A DNA stretch of 64,000 nucleotides from Synechococcus sp. BO 8801 (GTDB taxonomy: Bacteria > Cyanobacteriota > Cyanobacteriia > PCC-6307 > Cyanobiaceae): assembly GCF_002252675.1 (NCBI RefSeq), contig NZ_NQKY01000013.1, positions 1 to 64,000 on the forward strand. The letters run 5' to 3'. Of the stretch, positions 1-8,350 are shown one piece after another. The notes under the pieces are model-generated. The model was given only the letters and a program-made list of their open reading frames with translations, made no database searches and was not told the origin of the DNA. Numbering within the stretch: position 1 is the first letter of the stretch; every line of letters starts with the position of its first letter. The position numbers and the translations under genes are program-made.

Positions 1-382
1 GGACGAAGCGGTCCCCAGGGCGCCGATCGCGGGTCGGCCGGCCGCCGCCGCCGCGGGAGTCGTCGGGGCGATCGGCGCCGGGGCGGCCCTCAAAGGGTCG
101 ACGGCCATAGGGGCTGCCGCCGGCTCGATCGGGGCCACCTGAGCGCTCGCCACCCCGCTCACCGCCCCTCTCAACGCCACGATCCCGATCGAAGGGGGGC
201 CTGTCACGGCTGTAGCCCTCTCCGGGGCGGCGGGGGCGGGCGGAGCCGGAACCGCGGCTGACGGGGCGCCCGCCGGCACCGGAGCCGAGACGCCGGGGGG
301 TCCGGTCAGCGCCGGGGTCGGAGCGGCGGTCAGGACGACGGTCGGGGCGACGGTCGCCGCGGCGGTCAGGGGAGGGACTCAT
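1..382 (-). CDS. N-terminal part of a probable SpoU/TrmH-family RNA methyltransferase (runs off the left edge)
   Basis: An open frame starts at an ATG at 382, overlaps the mrnC stop by four bases (ATGA) and stays open to position 1, giving about 127 residues. What is visible is a low-complexity, arginine- and aspartate-rich tail (starting MSPSPDRRGDRRPDRR, with many DR, RR and GG steps) and no folded domain. Cyanobacterial 23S rRNA 2'-O-methyltransferases (RlmB/TrmH family) often carry such basic extensions and are often encoded next to mrnC, so the product is inferred from context; the catalytic domain lies outside the window. The tail is probably disordered and RNA-binding. It could belong to another RNA-binding protein. 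Confidence 0.55.
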   Translation of the reverse strand, partial: MSPSPDRRGDRRPDRRPDRRSDPGADRTPRRLGSGAGGRPVSRGSGSARPRRPGEGYSRDRPPFDRDRGVERGGERGGERSGGPDRAGGSPYGRRPFEGRPGADRPDDSRGGGGRPTRDRRPGDRFV

Positions 383-786
383 GGGCTGGCGGATGGGGAA
401 CGGGGTTCGGTCTTCTCGAGATGGTCCAGCAGCTCAGCCAGCCGTCTGGGGTCCTGCAGAAAAAGCCATCCCAGCATCGTCTCAAATCCCGTGGCCTGCC
501 CATAGGCCTGGGGCGCGCCGCGGCGGGGACCCCGCCCGGCCTGGTTGCGGCCGCGCAGGACCAGGCGGCGTTCCGCTTCGCTGAGCAGGGGATCCAGTCG
601 CCGCAAGGCCTCGGCCTGGGCTTCGGCCTGCACTTCCGCCACCACCGCTCGGTGCAGATCGGCGGCCCGGGCCGGCTGGCGGCAGTGGCGCAGCCGCTGG
701 TGCAGTTCCCAGACCGCATCCCCCAGCCAGGCCAGCTGGGCCGTGGCGAGTTCCGTTGATGGTGCCTGGGGGGGCACGGAGGCCAT
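379..786 (-). CDS. mrnC: Mini-ribonuclease 3 (MrnC)
   Basis: A 135-residue protein with the half-size RNase III catalytic domain that lacks the double-stranded-RNA-binding domain. In Bacillus this enzyme matures the 23S rRNA ends. The family signature is seen in ATAQLAWLGDAVWELHQR near the N-terminus (the D and E fall in the metal-binding helix), in the basic middle with GRNQAGRG, and in the C-terminal ATGFETMLGWLFLQ helix. The ATG at 786 is chosen because it lies after the stop of the upstream STAS gene; a TTG at 825 would add 13 residues and overlap that gene. It overlaps the downstream RNA-methyltransferase-like frame by four bases, so the two are probably translationally coupled and both act on rRNA. 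Confidence 0.86.
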   Translation of the reverse strand: MASVPPQAPSTELATAQLAWLGDAVWELHQRLRHCRQPARAADLHRAVVAEVQAEAQAEALRRLDPLLSEAERRLVLRGRNQAGRGPRRGAPQAYGQATGFETMLGWLFLQDPRRLAELLDHLEKTEPRSPSASP

Positions 787-802
787 CCAGTGGCCGGGCC
801 CC

Positions 803-1186
803 TCAGGCGGGGGCGAGGCTGCCAAGGGCGGACTCCAGATCGGGTTGCAGGTGCAGGAAGGCTTCCAGGCGCACCAGCTTGACCGTCTGGACGACCCGGG
901 CGTTGCCGACGACGATGAACTGGCGGGAGCTGTCGTTGAACAGTTTGGCCAGCTGCACCAGGGCGCCGAGTCCGGAGGAGTCGATGAAATCGATCCGGCT
1001 CAGGTCGATGACCACCGGGAGGGTCTCTCCCTTGTGGCGGTCCGTGATGAATTCGGTGAACTGCTTGTCGGAATAGGCGTCCAGCTGCCCCGTGAAACTG
1101 AACAGCAGGCACGCATCCCGCCGTTCGCTGCCCCCTCTCAGGGAGACGGTCAGTCGCTGCAGGTCGGTGATGGCCCCAGTCCTCAA
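803..1186 (-). CDS. STAS-domain protein (anti-sigma factor antagonist type)
   Basis: About 127 residues forming one STAS domain, as in SpoIIAA/RsbV. It shows the fold core FSFTGQLDAYSDKQF and the phosphorylation-loop motif IDFIDSSGLGALVQL, where the first serine after the aspartate is normally phosphorylated by an anti-sigma kinase. There is no ATG in the frame: the TTG at 1186 gives a normal family length, and another TTG at 1240 would add 18 residues. It sits between carA and mrnC on the same strand with short gaps, so it is probably co-transcribed with them. No partner kinase or phosphatase is adjacent. A second STAS protein lies at 62454-62816 in a signalling block. Confidence 0.8.
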   Translation of the reverse strand: MRTGAITDLQRLTVSLRGGSERRDACLLFSFTGQLDAYSDKQFTEFITDRHKGETLPVVIDLSRIDFIDSSGLGALVQLAKLFNDSSRQFIVVGNARVVQTVKLVRLEAFLHLQPDLESALGSLAPA

Positions 1187-1254
1187 GGAGTTGAACGCGC
1201 CGAACTGTAGAGACCCCGATCCAGAATGCGGGAACCGCAACGAAACGTGCCGAT

Positions 1255-2447
<1,193 letters not shown>

Positions 2448-2451
<4 letters not shown>

Positions 2452-3488
2452 CCTTCAGAACCCGCCAGGGCGCCGCGCAGCGCCTCCAGCCTGGCCCAGG
2501 CGCTGCCGTCGCCCAGGGCCTGGCGGGCCCGTTCCAGACCCGCGGCGATGGACGGCTCCAGCCCGGCGGCCCAGAGCACCAGGGCGGCGTTCAGGGCCAC
2601 CACATCGGCCTGGGCCCGGGTGCCGCCGCCCTGCAGGACCGCCTCGAGGATGGCGCGGTTGGCGGCCACATCCCCGCCCCTGAGGGCCTCCAGATCCGCC
2701 GGGGCCAGCCCCAGCGCCGCGGGGTCGAGCCAGTCGCTGCGCACCTCACCGTCCTCCAGCAGCCGCAGCTCGCTGGGACCCGAGAGGGTGGCCTCATCGA
2801 GGCCGCCGTGGCCGTGGACGACGACGGCGCGCCGCTGGCCGAGCCGGCGCAGGGCGTCGGCCATCGGATCGAGCAGGTCGGGGCGGGCCACCCCGAGCAC
2901 CTGGGCCTCGGGCGTCAGTGGATTGACCAGCGGTCCGAGCAGATTGAACACGGTGCGCACGCCGAGGGTGCGGCGCAGGGGGGCCATGCCCACCAGGGCG
3001 GGATGCCAGCCCGGGGCGAACAGGAAGGTGACGCCGGTGCGCGGCAGGGCCTCCACCACCGTGGCCAGGGGAGCCCGCAGGTCCAGGCCGAGGGCCTCGA
3101 GCACGTCGGCCGACCCGACCCGGCCGCTGGCGCTGCGGTTGCCGTGCTTGGCCACATGGGCACCGCAGGCGGCGGCCGTGAAGGCCACGGCGGTGGAGAT
3201 GTTGAAGCTGTCGGCGCCGGCCCCGCCCGTGCCGCAGGTGTCGATCAGCTCCAGCGGCGGCCGCTCGCCCGGCAGGGGACAGGCCTGCCGCAGGACGGCG
3301 GCCATCGCCGCCAGTTCCTCGCCGCTGGTGCCCTTGGCCCGCAGGGCGGCCAGCAGGCCTCCGGTGAGCACCGGATCGATGCTCCCGTCCAGCCAGCCCC
3401 GCATCAGGGCGGCGGCCTGCTCGGCCTGGAGATCCCGGCCGTTGAGGAGCTGCTCCAGCAGCTGGGGCCAGGTGGGGGAGGCGGACAT
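2448..3488 (-). CDS. trpD: Anthranilate phosphoribosyltransferase
   Basis: The 346-residue enzyme joins anthranilate to PRPP in tryptophan synthesis. It carries the PRPP/metal motif [17 protein letters not shown] and the following [21 protein letters not shown] segment, both diagnostic, plus the [11 protein letters not shown] and [10 protein letters not shown](V)NP stretches of the family. The frame is open further upstream to 3653, but the ATG at 3488 gives [17 protein letters not shown], which matches the normal N-terminal helix. It is followed by carA with a four-base overlap. A probable terminator for the upstream DUF3288 gene lies between the two genes, so trpD likely has its own promoter. 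Confidence 0.96.
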
Positions 3489-3562
3489 CACCGAACGCTG
3501 AAGCATCAGCGGCAACTTACGGGAGTCCGGCCAGCGACAGGAACGGGGGACAGGAGCGCAAG

Positions 3563-3592
3563 AAAAAAGCCCGGGTGCAGAGCACGCCGGGC
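3563..3592 (-). terminator. Rho-independent terminator downstream of the DUF3288 gene
   Basis: Read on the minus strand, a GC-rich stem (GCCCGG pairing with CCGGGC, 12-base loop) is followed at once by six T. It lies 80 bases after the stop of the DUF3288 gene and 75 bases before the trpD start. Confidence 0.78.
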
Positions 3593-3671
3593 CGGGTGAT
3601 GGGGACGCCACCACTATCGCCCGAAGTGGGCCGTTCTGACCAACGGGGTCCAACCGTCCCGCCGCCGCCCC

Positions 3672-3980
3672 TCAGCCGGCGTCGTCGGAGGAGGTGTCGA
3701 AGCCCGAGCCCACCGCTTCGGCCACCGGTGCGGCACCGGGCCGGAAGCCTGCCGCCCAGATGGCCCGGGTGCGGGCGTGGAGCGTGCCGACTTCCAGACC
3801 CCAGAGCCGCAGGACCCGCTCGAGGTCGTCGCGGATGTCGGCGGCTCCGGGGAAGCCCGCGTAGCGCATCTGCAGCCGGGCCGCATCCACCAGGTGGCCG
3901 TCCTCAGGCCGCTCCACCGCCAGCAGCCGGTCGACCGTCTCCCGGTCGATGGCATGGAGGGGATGGTTCTGGTCGTCCAT
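3672..3980 (-). CDS. DUF3288 family protein
   Basis: A 102-residue soluble protein with the conserved core of the cyanobacterial DUF3288 family: HPLHAIDRETVDRLL, then LVDAARLQMRYAGFPGAADIRDDL and a WGL..GTLHARTRAIW segment. No enzyme motif, signal peptide or membrane segment is visible and the function of the family is not known to me. The start ATG at 3980 is 68 bases from the divergent ABC-transporter start, so that gap should hold both promoters. The gene appears monocistronic, with a clear terminator about 80 bases downstream. The C-terminus after about residue 75 is poorly conserved and acidic. Confidence 0.85.
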   Translation of the reverse strand: MDDQNHPLHAIDRETVDRLLAVERPEDGHLVDAARLQMRYAGFPGAADIRDDLERVLRLWGLEVGTLHARTRAIWAAGFRPGAAPVAEAVGSGFDTSSDDAG

Positions 3981-4048
3981 GGCCCGGGCGGCCCGGGGGC
4001 CAGGGGAGTGATGCCTAGGTTAGGGACCCCCTTGCCCCGCCTTCCTGC

Positions 4049-5797
4049 ATGGCTGCCCTGCGGCTGGATCTGATCGGGCGGTACCTCCGGCCCCACAGAC
4101 GCACGGTGCTGGTGGGGGCCGCCGCCCTGGTGGTGGTGAACCTGCTGGGGGTGGCGATTCCGCTGGTGGTGCGGCAGTCGATCAACGAGCTCAAGCCCGG
4201 CTTCGTGCTGGCGGACGTGCTCGGCGTGGCCGGACTGATCATCGTGATGGCCACGGTGATGGGGGCCACCCGGCTCTATTCCCGGATGCTGGTGTTCGGC
4301 GTGGGCCGCCAGGTGGAGGCGAGCCTCAAGGAGCGGATCTTCGACCACGTGCTCACCCAGGACCCGGGCTGGGTGCAGACCACCGGCAGCGGCGAGGTGA
4401 TCAGCCGGGCCACCAGTGATGTGGAGAACATCCGGCGGCTGCTGGGCTTCGCCCTGCTCAGCCTCACCAACACGGTGCTGGCCTATGCCCTCACCCTGCC
4501 GGCGATGCTGGCGATCGACCCGCTGCTGAGCCTGGCGGCGGTCTCCCTCTATCCCGGCATGCTGATGGTGGTGCGCCTGTTCGGCGGCCGCATGATGAAG
4601 CAGCAGCGGCGCCAGCAGGAGGTGCTGGCCAACCTCAGCGACCTGGTCCAGGAGGACCTCAGCGGCATCGGCGCCATCAAGATCTACGGCCAGGAGGCCA
4701 CCGAGGAGAAGGCCTTCGCCGACCTCAACAAGGTCTACCTGGACGCCCAGCTCTCCCTGGCGCGCACCCGCAGCACCCTGTTTCCGATGCTCGAGGGGAT
4801 CGCCTCCCTGAGCCTGCTGCTGCTGCTGGCCCTGGGCAGCGGCCAGCTGGAGAGCGGTCGGCTCAGCATCGGCGATCTGGTGGCCCTGATCCTGTTCGTG
4901 GAGCGCCTGGTCTTCCCGACGGCCCTGCTGGGATTCACCCTCAACACCTTCCAGACCGGTCAGGTGAGCCTGGAGCGGGTGGAGTCCCTGCTCAGCCATC
5001 CCCCCGCCATCGTCTCCCCCGCCGATCCCCTGCCCCCGGCCCGGCCGGCGCTCGGGGCCGTCGTGGCCCGGGGGCTCACGGTTCGCTACCCGGGGGCCGG
5101 GCAACCGTCCCTCGAGAACCTCAGCTTCACGATCCACCCGGGGGAGCTGGTGGCGGTGGTGGGTCCGGTGGGCTGCGGCAAGACCACCCTGGCCCGGGCC
5201 CTGGGGCGGATGGTGGAGGTGCCGCCCGACCAGCTGTTCCTCGACGGCGTCGACGTGACGCGGCTGCGGCTGAGCGACCTGCGCCGGCAGGTGGCCCTGG
5301 TGCCCCAGGAGGGTTACCTGTTCACCGCGAGCCTGGCCGACAACCTGCGCTACGGCGACCCGGAGGCCGGCATGGACCGGGTCGAGGAGGCCGCCCGCCA
5401 GGCACGCCTGGAGGGGGACATCAAGGGCTTCCCCGACGGCTACCGCACCCTGGTGGGGGAGCGGGGTATCACCCTCAGCGGCGGCCAGCGCCAGCGCACC
5501 GCCCTGGGGCGGGCCCTGCTGGTGGACGCCCCCCTGCTGGTGCTCGACGACGCCCTGGCCAGCGTCGACAACACCACCGCCGCGGGCATCCTGCGCTCGG
5601 TGCGCGAGGAGCAGCGGCGCACGGTGGTGATGATCAGCCACCAGCTCTCGGCGGCGGCGGCCTGCGACCGGATCCTGGTGCTGGAGGCGGGCCACCTGGT
5701 GCAGGAAGGCCACCACAACGACCTGCTGCAGCAGGAGGGCACCTACCGCCGGCTCTGGGACCGGGAGGAGGCCGTCCGCCAGCTCCAGGCCGCCTGA
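4049..5797 (+). CDS. ABC-type exporter, transmembrane-ATPase half transporter
   Basis: A 582-residue protein in the MsbA/multidrug half-transporter layout. An N-terminal six-helix membrane domain (about residues 1-310; hydrophobic runs such as VLVGAAALVVVNLLGVAIPL) is followed by an ATP-binding domain with Walker A GPVGCGKTT, signature LSGGQRQR, Walker B LLVLDDALAS and a switch histidine in MISHQLSA. The Walker A third residue is V instead of the commoner S, which is tolerated. It should work as a homodimer or with another half transporter; the substrate (lipid, drug or peptide) cannot be told. A small membrane protein follows about 100 bases later on the same strand. The divergent neighbour is DUF3288. 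Confidence 0.92.
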   Translation: MAALRLDLIGRYLRPHRRTVLVGAAALVVVNLLGVAIPLVVRQSINELKPGFVLADVLGVAGLIIVMATVMGATRLYSRMLVFGVGRQVEASLKERIFDHVLTQDPGWVQTTGSGEVISRATSDVENIRRLLGFALLSLTNTVLAYALTLPAMLAIDPLLSLAAVSLYPGMLMVVRLFGGRMMKQQRRQQEVLANLSDLVQEDLSGIGAIKIYGQEATEEKAFADLNKVYLDAQLSLARTRSTLFPMLEGIASLSLLLLLALGSGQLESGRLSIGDLVALILFVERLVFPTALLGFTLNTFQTGQVSLERVESLLSHPPAIVSPADPLPPARPALGAVVARGLTVRYPGAGQPSLENLSFTIHPGELVAVVGPVGCGKTTLARALGRMVEVPPDQLFLDGVDVTRLRLSDLRRQVALVPQEGYLFTASLADNLRYGDPEAGMDRVEEAARQARLEGDIKGFPDGYRTLVGERGITLSGGQRQRTALGRALLVDAPLLVLDDALASVDNTTAAGILRSVREEQRRTVVMISHQLSAAAACDRILVLEAGHLVQEGHHNDLLQQEGTYRRLWDREEAVRQLQAA

Positions 5798-5895
5798 GGC
5801 GGTTTCTAACAGTTGTTGAGCAGCCCGCATCCAGGGCGCCGGCTGGGCTTATCTGGAAACGCCGTGGTTTCCCCAACGCCTGCCACGCCGTCCCC

Positions 5896-6177
5896 ATGGC
5901 CCCCACCCCGTCGTTCCTCAGCCAGCAGCCGTACAACATCCGCTGCACCCTGACCTTCGGTGACATCTACGGCCAGGTGCTGGTCTGGATGGCGGTGATC
6001 TTCGTGAGCCTGGCGGCGGGTCTGGCCCTGATGGGGGCGAGCAGGCCCCTGTTCGCCCTGGTGGGGGTGGGGCTGATCCTGGTGCTGTCGCTGCCCTTCC
6101 TGCTGTTCGCCTTCATCACCACCCTGCTGAACCACATCGCCCTGGTGCCGCAGCAGGACCAGCAGGGCGCTGCCTAG
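5896..6177 (+). CDS. Small membrane protein with two predicted helices
   Basis: A 93-residue protein with a polar N-terminus (SFLSQQPYNIRCTLTFGDIYGQ), then two strongly hydrophobic segments, about residues 27-50 (VLVWMAVIFVSLAAGLALMG) and 52-78 (LFALVGVGLILVLSLPFLLFA), and a short polar tail. I recognise it only as a conserved cyanobacterial hypothetical; no catalytic motif is seen. It lies between the ABC exporter and msrA on the same strand. The 98-base gap before it shows no clear terminator, so read-through from the exporter is possible. A role in the inner or thylakoid membrane is inference from hydrophobicity alone. Confidence 0.75.
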   Translation: MAPTPSFLSQQPYNIRCTLTFGDIYGQVLVWMAVIFVSLAAGLALMGASRPLFALVGVGLILVLSLPFLLFAFITTLLNHIALVPQQDQQGAA

Positions 6178-6201
6178 GCTGGTTTCCCCGCAAAAACCCC
6201 C

Positions 6202-6918
6202 TTGTTCGGCCTCTTCAGCAGCCCTGCGAGCGACACCAGCCCAGCCGGCAGCGGCAGCCTGCATGCGGTTCTCGGCACCCCCCTGACGGCCCCGCCGGCG
6301 GCGGGCCAGGCGGAGGCCCAGTTCGGCTGCGGCTGTTTCTGGGGGGCGGAAAAGGGCTTCTGGCGGCTTCCCGGGGTGGTCAGCACCGCCGTGGGATACG
6401 CGGGCGGCCAGCTCGCCTCCCCCACCTACGAGCAGGTCTGCAGCGGCCGCAGCGGCCATGCCGAAGTGGTGCGGGTGGTCTGGGACACCGCCCGGGTCTC
6501 CTTCGCCGACCTGCTCAAGCTGTTCTGGGAGTGCCACGACCCCACCCAGGGCAACCGCCAGGGCAACGACCGGGGCAGCCAGTACCGCTCGGCCATCTAC
6601 GTCGACGACCCGGCACTGCTCGCCCTGGCCGAAGCCAGCCGCGGTGCTTACCAGGCCGCCCTCGCGGCCGCCGGCGGAGGCACCATCACCACGGAGATCG
6701 CCAGCGGCCAGCGCTTCCACTTCGCCGAGCCTTACCACCAGCAATACCTGGCCAAGCCCGGCAGCCGGCCCTACTGCTCCGCCCAGCCCACCGGGATTCC
6801 CCTGGGCGACTTCCCCGGTGCCACCTACCTCCTTCCCGCCCGCGTGTGGGAAAGCTATGACTGGGCCATCCCCCATTGCGTCCTTCGCGGCGACAATGCG
6901 CCGATCGCCCTCGCCTGA
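6202..6918 (+). CDS. msrA: Peptide methionine-S-sulfoxide reductase
   Basis: MsrA reduces the S-epimer of methionine sulfoxide in proteins with thioredoxin as donor, an oxidative-damage repair step. The catalytic motif GCGCFWGAEKGFW (active cysteine in GCFWG, about residue 45) and later blocks AVGYAGG, ECHDPTQGNRQGNDRGSQYRS and FHFAEPYHQQYL are all present. The protein is 238 residues if the TTG at 6202 is used; no in-frame ATG precedes the catalytic motif, and the first 40 residues are not conserved. A C-terminal extension to WAIPHCVLRGDNAPIALA follows the core; whether its Cys acts as resolving cysteine is unknown. It is on the same strand as the small envelope genes that follow. Confidence 0.95.
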   Translation: MFGLFSSPASDTSPAGSGSLHAVLGTPLTAPPAAGQAEAQFGCGCFWGAEKGFWRLPGVVSTAVGYAGGQLASPTYEQVCSGRSGHAEVVRVVWDTARVSFADLLKLFWECHDPTQGNRQGNDRGSQYRSAIYVDDPALLALAEASRGAYQAALAAAGGGTITTEIASGQRFHFAEPYHQQYLAKPGSRPYCSAQPTGIPLGDFPGATYLLPARVWESYDWAIPHCVLRGDNAPIALA

Positions 6919-6929
6919 CCGGTTCCGCC

Positions 6930-7238
6930 ATGGCCGCCCCCCCGCTGCTCGCGCTCGGACTCCTGCCGCTGCTGGCGATGCAGTCCCCGTGGTGGGAGAA
7001 CTACGACATCCGCGAACGGTTCCTCTGCGGTGACCGTTTCTCGGTGGTCCTGGAGCGCAACGCGTCCCAGGCGTCCCTGATCGCCGGCCGCACCCGCGCC
7101 ACCCTGTTCCGGGAGGCGTCCGACGCGCCGGGCCTGCGCTATCAGAACGAGTCCCTGCGGGTGATCCTGCGGGGCGATGAACTCACCCTCGAGCAGCTGC
7201 CCACCAAACGGGTCTGCGTGCGCAGCGAACAGGTATGA
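6930..7238 (+). CDS. Secreted MliC-like protein (C-type lysozyme inhibitor family)
   Basis: A 102-residue protein. The ATG at 6930 opens an uncleaved or short signal-peptide-like stretch (MAAPPLLALGLLPLLAMQ), and the mature part has the layout of the MliC family: an early Cys (RERFLCGDRFSVVL), a central PGLRYQNE that matches the family SG-x-RY motif, then RGDELTLEQ and a final conserved Cys (TKRVC). Family members inhibit lysozymes in the periplasm or at the outer membrane. Similarity is judged from the motif order only. An upstream ATG at 6876 would overlap msrA and is less likely. Its stop overlaps the next small gene by four bases (ATGA). Confidence 0.62.
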   Translation: MAAPPLLALGLLPLLAMQSPWWENYDIRERFLCGDRFSVVLERNASQASLIAGRTRATLFREASDAPGLRYQNESLRVILRGDELTLEQLPTKRVCVRSEQV

Positions 7239-7414
7239 AGCCCCTCTCCGATCGGGTCGTGATCGTGGCCCTGATCGCCGCGGTGGGGATCTGTTTCGCC
7301 CTGGCCTTCTGGACCGTGCGCCTGAACCCCTCCGGCGAGCCTCCGCTGCAGTGGCGCCAGGGGGGCCCCAGTGCCCTGCTGCCGGGAGCCCCGGCGCCGG
7401 CCTTCCTTTCGTGA
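7235..7414 (+). CDS. Short single-pass membrane protein (59 residues)
   Basis: An ATG overlapping the MliC-like stop (ATGA) opens a 59-residue frame with one hydrophobic helix at about residues 8-27 (VVIVALIAAVGICFALAFW) and a proline- and glycine-rich tail ending GAPAPAFLS. Overlaps at both ends (ATGA before, GTGA after) and fit with two neighbours support it as a real gene although it is very short. The positive-inside pattern suggests a short cytoplasmic N-terminus with the tail outside. The function is unknown; it may anchor or assist the products of the flanking small genes. Confidence 0.6.
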   Translation: MKPLSDRVVIVALIAAVGICFALAFWTVRLNPSGEPPLQWRQGGPSALLPGAPAPAFLS

Positions 7415-7767
7415 GAGACCCCGCCGAGGAGCAGGAGCAGCCGAAGCGCCAGTTGCATCCGCTGCCCAGGGGCCTGGTGGAGCTCTACGGGCTGCTGGCG
7501 GTGCTGTTCGTCCTGGTGCCCGAATGGATGGCCGGTGGGGCCCTGAAGGGCTTCCCGGAGGGGCGTGAAGGCTCCGAGCTGCCCCTGCCGTCGATGGCCT
7601 GGCAGCGGCTGCCGGAACTGCAGCTGGCCTCGATGGGGCTGGCGGAACTGCGGCTGCTGGCCCGTCGCGAGCGGCTGCGGGGGTACACCACCATGGGTCG
7701 CCAGCGGCTCACGAACCGCCTGATGCGACGGCTCTCCAGGCGGCGCGGGACCCCCAGGACGCTGTGA
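7411..7767 (+). CDS. Small membrane-anchored protein with a Rho-N/SAP-like helical tail
   Basis: The GTG at 7411 overlaps the preceding stop (GTGA). The 118-residue product has a hydrophobic segment at about residues 22-38 (LVELYGLLAVLFVLVPEW) and a C-terminal helical repeat LPELQLASMGLAELRLLARRERLRG followed by RQRLTNRLMRRLSRR. The 'L..ms..ELR.lAr.....Gy' pattern resembles the Rho N-terminal/SAP-type helix-extension-helix motif, which in other proteins binds nucleic acid, and the tail is very basic. This is a pattern match only. tRNA-Pro follows 14 bases after the stop. Confidence 0.68.
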   Translation: MRDPAEEQEQPKRQLHPLPRGLVELYGLLAVLFVLVPEWMAGGALKGFPEGREGSELPLPSMAWQRLPELQLASMGLAELRLLARRERLRGYTTMGRQRLTNRLMRRLSRRRGTPRTL

Positions 7768-7781
7768 TAGCTTCATTCCGC

Positions 7782-7855
7782 CGGGGCGTAGCGCAGCTTG
7801 GTAGCGCACCACTTTGGGGTAGTGGGGGTCGTGGGTTCAAATCCCGCCGCTCCGA
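7782..7855 (+). tRNA. tRNA-Pro (anticodon GGG)
   Basis: A 74-base cloverleaf without an encoded CCA end. The acceptor stem CGGGGCG pairs with CGCTCCG (one G-U pair), the D arm contains AGCGCAGCTTGGTAGCGC, the anticodon stem CCACT/AGTGG encloses loop TTGGGGT, and the T arm has GGTTCAAATCC. The conserved U33 is the second T of the loop, which puts the anticodon at 7816-7818 as GGG, reading proline codons. A rho-independent terminator follows. Confidence 0.95.
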
Positions 7856-7911
7856 TTCAGCCGGTCCTCCGAACGTTCGCCTCCCGCGAACACCGGTGGT
7901 TTTCCTTCCCG

Positions 7912-7940
7912 TCAGCTGATCCTGTCAGCTGATTTTTTTT
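7912..7940 (+). terminator. Rho-independent terminator after tRNA-Pro
   Basis: Two copies of the self-complementary octamer TCAGCTGA (7912-7919 and 7925-7932) separated by five bases form a perfect 8-bp stem-loop, followed directly by eight T. It is on the plus strand, 57 bases after the tRNA. Confidence 0.85.
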
Positions 7941-7974
7941 GCCCATCTCCAGTGTCCCGGGGCCTCGCCGGGCC

Positions 7975-8229
7975 TCAGCGCAGGCGGGTGAGCACGTTGA
8001 AGCGCACCAGCCAGAGGTTGACCCGGCGCCGCAGCCGGGGGGGCACCTCCTGGACCAGCTGGAACAGCTCCTGGGAGGCCAGCCGACGCAGGGCCCGCAC
8101 ATCGACCCGCCAGAGGGCTTCCGCCTCCCGGATCAGCCGGGCCCAGGTGCGGGCCGTCTGCCAGCGGCGCACACTCTGCTGGGCGGGGTCAACGCCATCC
8201 ACGGAGCCGATCGGCGGCCGGGTGACCAT
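7975..8229 (-). CDS. Small arginine-rich hypothetical protein
   Basis: An 84-residue soluble protein beginning MVTRPPIGSVDGVD (ATG at 8229). It is rich in Arg, Trp and Leu, with amphipathic helices RRWQTARTWARLIREAEALWRVDV and a basic end RLRRRVNLWLVRFNVLTRLR. There is no signal peptide or membrane span and I do not recognise a named family. The frame is open upstream, but the upstream part overlaps the end of the exonuclease gene and has no helix pattern. It is the last gene of a minus-strand pair with the DnaQ-type exonuclease, 121 bases downstream of it. A nucleic-acid-binding role is possible from charge only. Confidence 0.6.
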   Translation of the reverse strand: MVTRPPIGSVDGVDPAQQSVRRWQTARTWARLIREAEALWRVDVRALRRLASQELFQLVQEVPPRLRRRVNLWLVRFNVLTRLR

Positions 8230-8350
8230 GACTCCGACGCCGAAGAACACTCCAAGGGTGGGGAGGCTGGGCTGGAGCGCCCAGGATCCCCGGTTCTGCT
8301 TAAAGCATCGAAACAAAAACGGAAGATTCCCGGCCCAACGGCCGCCGGCC

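Noticed and set aside
3614-5830. Long open frame opposite the ABC transporter and similar long frames elsewhere (for example 36543-38852, opposite prlC and ndhD)
   Set aside because: They lie antisense to genes with clear motifs, have low-complexity composition typical of GC-rich shadow frames and show no family motif.
7816-7818. tRNA-Pro anticodon read as TGG
   Set aside because: The stem CCACT/AGTGG fixes a seven-base loop TTGGGGT; U33 then places GGG as the anticodon.
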